The translations under genes were made by a program, and so were the position numbers. Under the pieces are notes generated by a model that was given only the letters and a program-made list of their open reading frames with translations, did not search any database and was not told the origin of the DNA. Below, in pieces: positions 46,336 through 56,272 of a stretch of DNA of 64,000 nucleotides. The first letter of the stretch is position 1. Each line of letters begins with the position of its first letter. Origin of the DNA: Cordilura impudica (lineage: Eukaryota > Arthropoda > Insecta > Diptera > Scathophagidae); NCBI GenBank assembly GCA_963682025.1, contig OY821517.1:21452482-21516481 (forward strand), in the 5' to 3' direction.

Positions 46336-47212
46336 CTGTTCCCTGCATACATATGGATTTAGTCTGAATTATGCAATTTTGATATTATGCTCGTGTCTAA
46401 ATAAGATTTGTGCCTACCTGGAGGGATCATAAGACAATATTGTTCTTGACCATTTGTACTCCAAAGTAATTTTTAAGTGAGGTGCGTACCTGCGAATTTC
46501 AATGAGTAGTTTTTTGTGCATCCTGTGTCTGTAACAGAATATTGGGAGTAGATTTTGGCAGAGGCTCACAGGTAGACAACCGACTTAAAATGCAATTTTC
46601 AAACTATTAGATCAAACTACTGTCAGTCAAAACATGTAAGGGATGCACGCCATACAATTTCTGCAACCATGACTTTTTAAACTTTTTTACATCTAGAAGC
46701 CAAACGGGCACATACGGGTAGATAAAACCTTTTGATTTATGTAAAGAAATAATCAAAGAACATGTTTTGCAAATATGGCAAATATAGAAAAATATGGATT
46801 TTTTTTATTTTCCGTCAAAGTTGAAAAATAGTGAAAAAACGGATAGTTTTTAAATAGTAATTTACCAGGAGAAACATAAAGCAAACGGTTAATTTTTTTT
46901 ACCATTATACATCTAATAAATACACCAATCAACACAAATAAAAAATAAGGCGATTCGTTAACTATTTTTCGTGATATTACACCTGAAATCGGAACAAATT
47001 GACTAAAAATTGTGTTTTTTTTTTTTTTGAAAACCGAAAGTCGGTCAATTTTGAACGGTTATATCTTCTAAACTAAAACTGTGATATTATTAAGAGTAGC
47101 ATATTTGAAATCGTGGAAAAATTTCCTATAACATGGGTTTATTCAAAACTTCGTCGGTACACATGAAAATTTTGATTTTTGCAACCTCGTTTGCCCTACG
47201 GGCGCCACTGTG

Positions 47213-48808
47213 CGTCGTTTGTATTTTGTTGTTTCGGTTTCATGTATTAGAGTCCAGCAATAGTCTCCCAACATGCCTTTGTACCAAAATCCTTGATAAT
47301 TTCTTTCAATTATCTTTAAATCTTGGTGAGCACGTTCCTCTTGTTTTTCGCTCACCGCACCTAGGTTTTGTGGAAAAAAAATCTAAATGCGAATGAAGAA
47401 AATGCATTTTGAGTGACATTCGTGCACTTAATTCGTGATAATTTTTCGATAATTCAGCAACAATTTGTCTGTAGTATTCTCTCTTATTGTTTCCAAGAAA
47501 GCAGTCCACAATGCTCTTGAAAGATTTCCAGGCTGGATATTCCAATAAACATTGTAAAAATTGTCATCATTCAATAGCTTCCATACCTGAGGACCAACAA
47601 ATATGCCTTCTTTGATTTGAGGATATGAAATTTTAGGAAATACGGCTAACAAATATTTAAATGCTGCACCATCTTTGTCCAGAGCCTTGACAAGGTTCTT
47701 AAAAAGCCACAATTTTATGTGCAGTGGCGGCTGAAGAACGTCATTTGGATCAGTTAATGGTTTATTTGAAATGTTTTGTTTTCCTGGTTAATACTCAGTT
47801 CTTTTTGGTCACTCTGTTCTGATGTAATGATGACATGTAGCGCGACTATCGCATAGACAAAGGAAACGACAATATTTTGTAAAATCTCCTTGTGTACCAC
47901 CCAACAAACCAATGACCTGAAACAGATTAATTTACGGTTATCTAAGATGGTCTATACTCTATATGCAAAGAAATTAAAATCACACACCTTTAGATCACCA
48001 CGGATCTTCCATTTATGATCGTTGTATTTGAGTAATGTCAAAATTTCAGTCATTGATTCGTAATTTTCCTTTGTATTAATGGCATGAGCAGTTGGTGTGC
48101 ATGATTTTTCATTCCCATTGTGCAAAGAAAGAGCCTTTAAACTGTACTTAGAGCCATCATAAAATAATCTCCATTCAGTTTTGTCATATGGCTGGTTCAT
48201 TTTTTAAAATAAACCATCAGTACAGTATAGAATAGGGTGTTTCTTTCTAAAATATGTAACCAATTCCAAGCTTCTATCTCTATATATTGTTACTTTTGTC
48301 CCAACTGCTAGAGGATTCCACTGCTGCTTCGTTAAATGTAAATCTCAAATTAGATCATTCAGTTCAGCTTGAGCCACTAATCATATAAACTACCACTGCT
48401 GGTGAAAGAATTTTCGGACTCACTGTTCGTAGCACTTGGAATGACTGGTGGACGTTGAACTGGTTTGGAAACCGATGGGACATTCGCGTAAGTAAAATTT
48501 TTTCGATTTTTCATATTGAATCCAGCAATTTTTGTTAAACAGAAATAAAGATCGGTTTGGTGGTTACTTGACTCTCTCCAAAGTACTGGAACTGTAAAAT
48601 CGAAATAAATCTTCTTGCCATTTGACCACTTCTCTACAACAGTTCTGCAACTATTGCAAAACATTTTCGGTGTCCACGGTTTGGCCAAGTTTCTGACAGC
48701 AGAACCAAAATAATGTAGATATGCACATTTTAATTATTGCATATCTTTTTTTTTTCGACCAAATATTCACCACACGCAAAGCAAAAATACCTTGAATCAG
48801 TAATACAT
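47213..48808 (-). pseudogene. Pseudogene of an uncharacterised, multi-copy animal protein family
   Basis: Minus-strand order: FCFACGEYLVE (about 48800-48755); CAYLHYFGSAVRNLAKPWTP then KMFCNSCRTVVEKWSNGKKI (48730-48620); DLYFCLTKIAGFNMKNRKNF; KTEWRLFYDGSKYSLKALSL (48180-48120); CGDLK-intron-VIGLLGG; FLCLCDSRATCHHY; LQPPLHIKLWLFKNLVKALD; EGIFVGPQVWKLL; FLGNNKREYY; MSLKMHFLHSHLDFF; QEERAHQDLKIIERNYQGFW; MLGDYCWTL. I know this order from numerous unnamed arthropod, cnidarian and fish proteins; its function is unknown to me. Cys pairs suggest an N-terminal zinc site. Stops (TGA and TAA in the exon after the intron) and frameshifts kill it. F1 copy B sits in its last codons. Confidence 0.75.
47917..47987 (-). 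other. 71-bp spliceosomal intron of the 47-48.8 kb pseudogene
   Basis: GDLK is followed by GTGTGTGATTTTAATTTC and the intron ends AATCTGTTTCAG before GTCATTGG (V-I-G). The splice junction restores GDLKVIGLLGG, the usual family sequence. Strong pyrimidine tract and GT/AG ends. Confidence 0.75.
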
Positions 48809-49007
48809 GGTCAAATTAATAATTGTGGAATCGTAGTGTCAGTACTGGCTGTTCTACGGTATTGCCAGCATGTGACAAAAAGTGAACGAGGCTTGGTAGC
48901 CCAATTTTTATGCCAGATTCGAATTAAGCGCACACAGATTATTTTAAAAACATGCTTTGTTTCTCCAGTCAACCCTTTTTTTTTAATTTGTAGACCAGTG
49001 TTATTTT

Positions 49008-49789
49008 TATACCCTATACCACTATGTGGTTTGGGTATAATGACTTTGTGCTGCTGTTTGTAACAACCAAAAATATTTGACCTAGACCCATCTTTAATTA
49101 TACCGATCGAATCAGAATCACTTTCTGAGTTGATTTAACAATGTCCGTCCGTCCGTCCGTCCGTCTGTGTGTCCATGTAAACCTTGTAATCAAATTGCAG
49201 GTCGCAAATATGAATATATTTTGATGAAATTTGGTATATAAGCTTTTATCGGCCATGGGATGAACGCTATTGAAAGTGGTGAGAATCGGTCCATGGTCAG
49301 ACCTAGCCCCCATACAAATTACCCATTTGAAATCGACATAAATTGCCATAAGATCCAAATTGTCATATAGATCTTACTCAAATTGGGTTTGTATGCGTTC
49401 ATTACATCCACTAATGAGTAGTCCAAAAATGATCCCTTTGACCCCATATAGAGCTGCTTCCCGATCTTCACTTAAATCTATTAAAAAACAAAAATATTGA
49501 ACTGATTCTTCTCAAATTTTGTTTGTACATATTTTTGCAAAATACAAGAGACTTTACCAAACATGATCAGGATCGGTCCATTTTTGGACCTGGTCCCTTT
49601 ATAGATATAGCATCCGATATGAACTTTTTCATATCTGCAGCCAAAAAAAATTAATAAAAATCCCACTCAAATCTGGGTTTTGCTTATTTTCAATGGCCAG
49701 TTAGTTGAGCCTAAGAGATAGGGTTTCTAAACGCATGGTATAGGGTATCGTATAGTCGGTCTAGACCGACTATAATTTTCTTACTTGTT
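49008..49789 (+). repeat. D1 repeat, full-length
   Basis: Very similar to the copy at 25274-26050 throughout, including (GTCC)n at 49144-49162 and the palindrome TAGTCGGTCTAGACCGACTA near 49753-49772. High similarity points to recent activity of the family. Confidence 0.75.
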
Positions 49790-52139
49790 CAATATACAAT
49801 TATTTTGTGTTTATTATTTTTTTTTTATAAAATTTTCAATAAAATATTTATTTTTACCTCAAATACTGTTTAACAATTAAGATTTGTTTTCTTCTGTTCA
49901 TCTCTTGAAAATTTGGTAGCACGTTAATGTTTTAATATATTTTTTTTTGTGTTAATAAAACATTTTAAATTTAAATAATTTTTTGAATTTTTTCATTTCA
50001 TTTTCATGGCAGCTAATTGAAACAAATTTGATAACTATATTAATTTTTGTTATTAGGTTTCTATCAAATATTAGGTTAGTGAATTTTCTCTTTGTTTATT
50101 TCTAAATATTCCAAAACTATTATACTTCAAGTTAAATCTATCTTACCCTAGTATAGGGCATTAAAAATTACAAATTTTATATCATTAACAATGCAACGCA
50201 TAGAAATACATCTGGTCAAGATTTGTTGGCAAGAAGTTTTGCTGTTTTCTTAACTATCAAATCATCTTTTTCCATAGTTTTATCATATTATTCTTTTAAG
50301 GTTTCATAAGTTTTCTACTCGCGTATATATTTTTTCTTACAATTTATTTGTTTGCGTGCTCATTATTGAATGTATTTGACGCAGTAAAACATTAATTAAC
50401 ATTTCTATTATTCTTTTTAAAGTTTTGTTTTATTGTTTATTATTTTTCTCTAAAGCAATGATTAATTAGGCAATAAATATGCTATAAAAATAATCTTTTG
50501 AAGAAGTTAAAGGAGAAGTTAATTTATAGAAACATTACAACATAAATTGTCTTCAAAATTTAGTGTAAAATTTCGATATGGATGGCATGCTTAAGAGCTG
50601 ATCGGTATCGGAAGTATTAAATTATAAGATCTTTAAAAGATTTAAAAACTTAAGGTAGCATAGAGAATATATTAAGCTTAAATCTGTATTTTCGCTAAGT
50701 ATAACTCGATTGTCATAATAGTTCATTTTTTATAACTACAACATATATTTAGTTTTTGAAACCTTACAAAAGTTATGCACTCCATTGAAATAATCAACAA
50801 TGCAAATTTATGCGTGTATAAAGGAATTTCTTTAATGGCTTTTTTCTTTAATAAAAAAGTATATACTTTTTTCTTGTTTTTAATTTATTAAAAGTAAAAT
50901 GAATTTATGTAACAATATATATATGATAAAGGGTAAACTGGCTGCAGGGGCCTTCGTCCAAATAACAACAAAATAAAAATATATAAATTCATGAAAATAA
51001 TCTTCTTATTTACTACAGTTTTCATTTCACTATATTACTATTTGCTTATGCCACTAGCTTGAATTTCTAACGATAAAGTTTCCTTCATTTTGGCCTAAAC
51101 CAAAACTTAGACAATACCTAAAACAAAAACCAAAGTTAATACTAAAAAGTTCATATTAAAACAAAAATTTCAATAAAATGAAAACAGACAAAACAAAAAA
51201 ATATGTGAACAATAGTGTACAGCTTTTGTTACAAATCAACAAAAAAAATATGCTTGCATCAACTCGTATATGTTTACTACATTTTGTTTTAGACCTTTAG
51301 CGAAAAGATTGTGTTATCTTTATTGCAAAACTGGACATGAACTACAATATTTGTAAAATTTTGTTAGAATGTCTATTTGTAAATCGCCTTGGTCAGAGTA
51401 TATCAGGACGAGGAATAAAATTATTTTTTTTCTTAATATATCAAACTGGAATATATTTTTCAATAAACATTTTTTTTTTGTAATAAACATTGATATGACT
51501 GGCCTGCCGTATGATTAATACCAAAATTAAAAAATTACCACTCATACGTCTTAGGCGTATATGAGTGGCATCGCATAAATTTTAATACTCTTATGGCCAT
51601 TATTACAACAGTTAAGATGTTATCGGGCTGATTATTAGTTTTTCGTTACTACAACTATACTTTAAGCTAAAAGTGACCGATAAGCTAAAGGAAAGATATT
51701 GTTGCCTTTAACTTTTAACGTAAGGTTTATGTATTTAATATTGCCACATTTTCTGATCTATGAAGAAAAAAATTCACATCAATTTAGTTTTGGAAATAAA
51801 TTTATTTACATATACTCTAATATATGCTTATATATTTTTTAAAACGTTTTGTTACACATTTACAACAATTATGCAACTTGAAATAAAGGTTTTTAGTTTT
51901 TATTCTATTGTTTTTATTGTTTGTATGCGAACAAATAAAGGAACGTTGCCGCTACGTATTTTTATAAAGCAATCCATTTGGTCAAGAGTAATTGGTGTTT
52001 CCTTTGGTGTTGCCACAATATCAAAAATATTTATTTAATATTACTGGGTAGAGGTAATAACGAAAAGAATTTAAAGGTAACTTTATTGCTCACTTTATCT
52101 AAAGTTACATTTAACTAACGTTTACTTTAAAGTTGTAAT
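49790..52139. other. AT-rich DNA, no recognisable gene
   Basis: About 2.3 kb with no coding signal, terminal repeats or known repeats. The open frame 51760-52038 (92 codons) is hydrophobic and AT-driven, with no motif I recognise. Could be intron or intergenic. Confidence 0.55.
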
Positions 52140-53714
52140 AATGGCCCTTAAAATATTTATTTTTTCAAAATGTTACTTTTCCTAAAAAATTTAATTTTCC
52201 TCAAAAAAGCATATTTTCTTAGAACAATACCTTATCTTAAAAAATTAAATTTTCTTAAGAAGCACCTTTCCCTAAAAAATATCATTTCTTAAAAAAAAAA
52301 ATTTTCTTAACAAGTACGTTTCGTAAAAAAGTACTCTTTCTTAAAATTTTGTTTGTCTTAAAAAAGTACCTTTTGTTAAAAAAGAAATTTTTCCTATAAA
52401 ATAATATTTTCCTTAAAATATGCAGATATTCTTAAAAAATTTTGATTTTCTTAAAACAGTACCCTTTCTTAAAAAAGTACATTTGCTTAAAAATTTGATT
52501 TTCTTAAAAAAGTAGATTTTCTTGAAACCGTGTCTTCTCCCAAAAAATTATTTTTCTTGAAACCGTGCCTTCTCCCAAAAAATTATTTTTCTTTAAAACG
52601 TACCTTTTCTAAAAAAAAGTACCTATTTTCAAAAAGTACCTTTTCTAAAAAAGTACCTTTTCTAAATTAAGTACCTTTTCTAAAAAAAATTATCTTTTCT
52701 AAAGAAACACCTTTTCTAAAAAAAGTAATTTTTTCTTTTTTAAAAAAGCACCTTTTCTAAAAAAGTACCTTTTCTAAAAAAAGTACCTTTTTCTAAAAAA
52801 GTGCCTTTCCTAAAAAACCTGTCTTTTCTTTAAATGTACATTTATATTTTTTCTTAAAAAGTACATTTCTTGAAAAAGTACCATTTCTTAAAGAAGTTTA
52901 TGTTCTACAAAGAGTACCTACCGTTTCTTTAAAAAGTAAATTTTCTTACAAAAGTATGTTTTCTTAAAAAAGTAGCTTTTCCTCATTTCCTAAAAAACAC
53001 CTTTAAGAAATTTATCTATACTAAAATATTATCTTTTTTTAAATTACATTTATTTAAAAAAGTACTTTTTCTGAAAAAAGAACTATTTTTTACAGTATCT
53101 TCTTGCAAAAAAGAACCTTTTTTTTAAAGTACGGTTTCTTAAAACGTAACCTTTCTAAAGAAGTAACTTTTTAAAAAAGCAAATTTCATTAAAAAGTACT
53201 TTTTCTGAAAAAAAAAATACTAGTTTTTAGAAAAACAGAAAATTTTTTTAAAAGTAAAAGTTCTTTTGTTTAAGTACCTTCTCTTAAAAGAGTATTATAT
53301 GTTAAAAAAAAACAAATTTTCTTAATGAGAAAGTTTTCTAAATAAGTAGACTTTCTTAAAATGTTCATTAAAAACAACACATTTTCTTAAAAAATTACCT
53401 TTTCTTACAAAATTGCCTTTTCTTAAAAAACCTCCTTTTATCAAAGAAGTGCCATTTCTTAAAAAAGCACCTTTTCCTAAAGGAGTACCTTTTTCAAAAA
53501 AATTATATTTTCCTTCAAAAATGTACGTTTTCGTAAAAATTACATTTTCTTAAAAAAGAATCATTTCTTAAAAATGTACCAATTCCTAAAAAAAACACCT
53601 ATTCTGAAATAAATATATTTTCTAAAAAAAAAAAAATTCTTTCTTAAATACCTCTCCTAAAAGAGTACCATTTCTTATAAAAGCACATTTTCTGAAAAAA
53701 GTACTATTTCTTAA
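52140..53714. repeat. Degenerate minisatellite, unit about 18-20 bp
   Basis: Head-to-tail variants of 'ccttttcttaaaaaagta' fill about 1.6 kb, ending at the SINE and resuming after it (to about 54010). Each unit is close to self-complementary: AAGTACCTT at unit joints and TTTCTTAAAAAA within. Spacing varies by indels in the A and T runs. Confidence 0.85.
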
Positions 53715-53926
53715 GCGCCCCGGTAGGTGAGTAGGTAGCATGCTCGCCTATCATGCGAGGGATCGTGGGTTCGATTCCCACCAGAGGCTTCGGTCTGTCG
53801 CTGCAAAAAAAAAAATGAACACACTACTCCCTCTTTCCTCCTTAACCTATTTTCCTGAGATCAACACAATGCACTGCATCTGTACGGGGCATCCCCTGAG
53901 TGTTAATTAATTATAAAAAAAAAAAA
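53715..53926 (+). mobile_element. tRNA-derived SINE
   Basis: 53717-53788 folds as a partial cloverleaf: acceptor pairs 5 of 7, anticodon stem CTCGC/GCGAG around CTATCAT (anticodon position ATC), T stem GTGGG/CCCAC, and a perfect B box GGTTCGATTCC (53768-53778). An A-box-like TAGGTGAGTAGG lies at 53724. The D stem does not pair. An A tract, a ~100-bp unrelated body ('ctgtacggggcatcccctga') and a final A tract follow. This is SINE architecture rather than a functional tRNA. Confidence 0.8.
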
Positions 53927-54479
53927 GTTCGTTTTCTTTAAAAAATATATTATTTTTTTGTTCTTAAAAAGGGCCATATACTCGTATTTTAAAAAAAATT
54001 AAAAAAAGAAAATTTTTTAAAGATATCTGTTTACGTGAGCGTAAGGGAAGTCCCACTGTTTGAAGTTATTTGTCTAATTGGGATGTAATTTTAAATACAG
54101 AAGGCGCCTTTTAAGTCTTTCTTTTTATTTGATATTTGTTTAAATTTGTGTTTGCTCATTAGTTAAATTATCGCCGACGATTAAGAATCAAGCTGGGCAG
54201 TCGCAATATTCTGGATATCCTAATTTAAATTGTAAAGCCGCCATTGTGAAGACAAAATAAAGGAAAGTAATATTGAAGTTACCTAGAATTATAATATACT
54301 AAAGTAACCCTGTTCGCGTTTCTGGACAATACAATAATATACATTTACGTCTTTGTGTTAAAAATGAAATCGTCGAGAAAGAGTTGACATTTTCTGAAAA
54401 AGAGGTGCGGACATCAAAAAAAAAAAAAAATAAATTATTGGTGCCTGGTGGTAAACGACATTTTTAGTATTGCTTTTCT

Positions 54480-54510
<31 letters not shown>
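53927..54510. other. End of minisatellite, unassigned DNA, 30-bp poly(A)
   Basis: Minisatellite units continue to about 54010. 54011-54480 shows nothing recognisable. An A run at 54481-54510 abuts the Helitron helicase fragment and may be the tail of an unidentified retroelement. Confidence 0.45.
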
Positions 54511-54512
<2 letters not shown>

Positions 54513-54597
54513 CGACGGTTTCCCCTACATGCAATAGACAGTTGACCGTATGAAAATACAGGAACTTCTAAATTGATGCCACAAACTTGCCACGACT
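54511..54597 (-). pseudogene. Helitron helicase, C-terminal segment (continues from 61164)
   Basis: The minus strand from 54597 reads QVCGINLEVPVFSYGQLSIA then CRGNRR. This is the C-terminal part of the Pif1-family helicase domain of Helitron RepHel proteins (usually VCGINLxxPxFSHGQLYVACSR). It joins in frame to the segment at 61164-61680 across the F4 insertion, using one copy of the 5-bp duplication (KAEGQ-S-W-QVCG). Confidence 0.85.
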
Positions 54598-54838
54598 CAC
54601 AGTGGCTGAAAATTGTTTCTCATTGGCCAAAATTCTGTAACTTTTGAACCGATCGAAATATTTTAGTAGTTTTTCTTCTAGTGGGTAGATATTTTGTTGA
54701 GCTTGAGCCTGTTTTAATTTCATTAAAACTGATAGAGTACTTTTTAAGAAATTTTAGCACAAAATTGAACTTTTAATTTTTTTAACTTTTAGCGTGAAAT
54801 ATGGGTTTTTTTTATTTGTTTTCATTTGTTATAAATTC

Positions 54839-54872
54839 AGTTTCAAATCAACTGTGACTGTGATCGGACGTG
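54839..54872 (+). promoter_or_regulatory. Internal LINE promoter: initiator plus DPE
   Basis: TCAGTT at 54837-54842 matches the insect initiator (TCAKTY) with its A at 54839. GGACGTG at 54866-54872 starts exactly at +28, the position and sequence of the downstream promoter element (RGWCGTG) used by Jockey-clade LINEs. This marks 54839 as the likely transcription start and element 5' end. Confidence 0.75.
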
Positions 54873-55089
54873 TTGATTGTTTATCGCATGTGTAAATTTA
54901 TCAAAAATAAATAAAAAAAAAAAATTTTAAAAAAAATTAAAAAAACTAACAAAATAATTACTACTTGAAGTAAACAAACGGATTAGTAATCTTTTTGAAA
55001 GAATTTTAATCCCCTTAAGCACTTTTGTTGTTTTAAGTCAAATCATCTCAATGCATTGAGCTGTGTTGTTGCAATATATAAACAACACT

Positions 55090-56272
55090 ATGGCTGCAGA
55101 TGATGACGAAGCTGACAAATGTATTGATATAGAATGGCAAAAAATTTCAAATAACCGAAAACGACAACAATTTGGTTCTCCTAAATTATACAAAAACAAA
55201 CGCAGAACAATTGTTCATAACGATGATCAACCAACCACCAGCAACCAATTTGCAATGTTACAAAATGATGATGACGAAGATTGTAATGATGTTGATGGCA
55301 ATGACGAAGAGGAAGCTGTATCAACACTAAAACTACCACCTATATACATCCCTGATGTCATAGACATAAAAAAAAATGATAAGTGATATTTCTACTGTTA
55401 TACCTAATGAAGAATTTAACTATAAGTGCTTAAAAAATAATCAGATTAGGCTTATGGTAAAGACAATTGATTCATATAGAAAAATAGTTAAGCATTTAGA
55501 AGGCCGTAGTATAGGCTTTCACACATTTCAGCTTAAACAAGAACGCTCCTATAGGGTAGTAATAAAAGGGCTTCACCACTCTACTCCTATTACAGACATA
55601 AAAGCTGAATTAATCCTTTTGGGTCATCAAGTACGTAATGTTACCAATATCCAAAGTAAACTAACCAAGGAACCTCTTCCAATGTTTTATATTGACCTGG
55701 AACCCAACCCTAACAACAAAAAGATTTTTAATATAAAACATATTAATCAAGCTATAATTTCTGCAGAGGCACCTAGGAAAGCTGTTGAAATTGTACAATG
55801 TCATAGATGTCAACTTTTCGGACATACAAAAACCTACTGTAAGAGGCCATTTAACTGTGTTAAATGTGGACTTAATCACCCAACAACTGAATGCAGTAAA
55901 GACATTAATTCGCCAGCTCGTTGTGCCAACTGCTTGAAAGATCATACGGCCAACTACAGAGGTTGCCAAATATACAAAAAAATTTATCAAAGAAGATCCA
56001 ACCTAGGGTACTACTCCCAAAACAATCGTCAATCTTACAAATTTTCTACGGATCCTAATGCTTTTCCGCAATTAAATAATATAAATAATAACACCTTCAC
56101 AAATACGAACCAATTCGCCAACAATGAAACTTATTCTGAAGCATTAAGAAATTCAAATCAAAATAATAATAACAGTGGTATTACCAACAATAATTCAATG
56201 GATAGAATTGAAGCCATGTTAGCAAACCTGCTTAATATGATTACAATGCTTATTGCTAAATTATGCAAATAA
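55090..56272 (+). pseudogene. Jockey LINE ORF1 (Gag-like nucleic-acid-binding protein), one frameshift
   Basis: ATG at 55090 (MAADDDEADKCIDIEW) begins an acidic N-terminal region. A one-base slip in the A run at 55370-55378 moves the frame to the segment 55376-56272. That segment contains the PRE-C2HC-type region (YRVVIKGLHHSTPITDIKAE) and three zinc knuckles: CHRCQLFGHTKTYC, CVKCGLNHPTTEC and CANCLKDHTANYRGC. An Asn-rich tail follows. The protein would bind LINE RNA and form the retrotransposition particle. ATG at 55090 is chosen because the upstream codons lie in the 5' UTR. The stop overlaps the ORF2 start by 10 bp. Confidence 0.88.

Larger units (their letters stand above)
44336..47217 (-). 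mobile_element. Transib family F1, copy B (non-autonomous, 5-bp target duplication)
   Basis: The element is 44341-47212 (2,872 bp), flanked by CGTCG at 44336-44340 and 47213-47217. Ends are CACAGTGGCGCC as in copy A. The 47,212 end keeps heptamer, 23-bp spacer and GCAAAAATC; the other nonamer is altered. Relative to A it has a deletion of about 480 bp (junction near 45412-45420, at a shared GAAAAYGAGG), an 81-bp tandem duplication (45811-45972) and 64 extra bp at 46272-46335. Confidence 0.92.

Noticed and set aside
34817..47217. F1 copies A and B as the arms of a composite transposon carrying 38-44 kb
   Set aside because: Each copy has its own, different 5-bp target duplication (CGACT and CGTCG) at both of its ends, so they are two independent insertions.
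51760..52038. A 92-codon hydrophobic protein
   Set aside because: AT-rich sequence readily gives Phe/Ile/Lys/Asn-rich frames; no start context, splice sites or family support.
53717..53788. A functional tRNA gene
   Set aside because: The D arm does not pair, the acceptor stem has two mismatches, and it is followed by a non-tRNA body and A tracts typical of a SINE.
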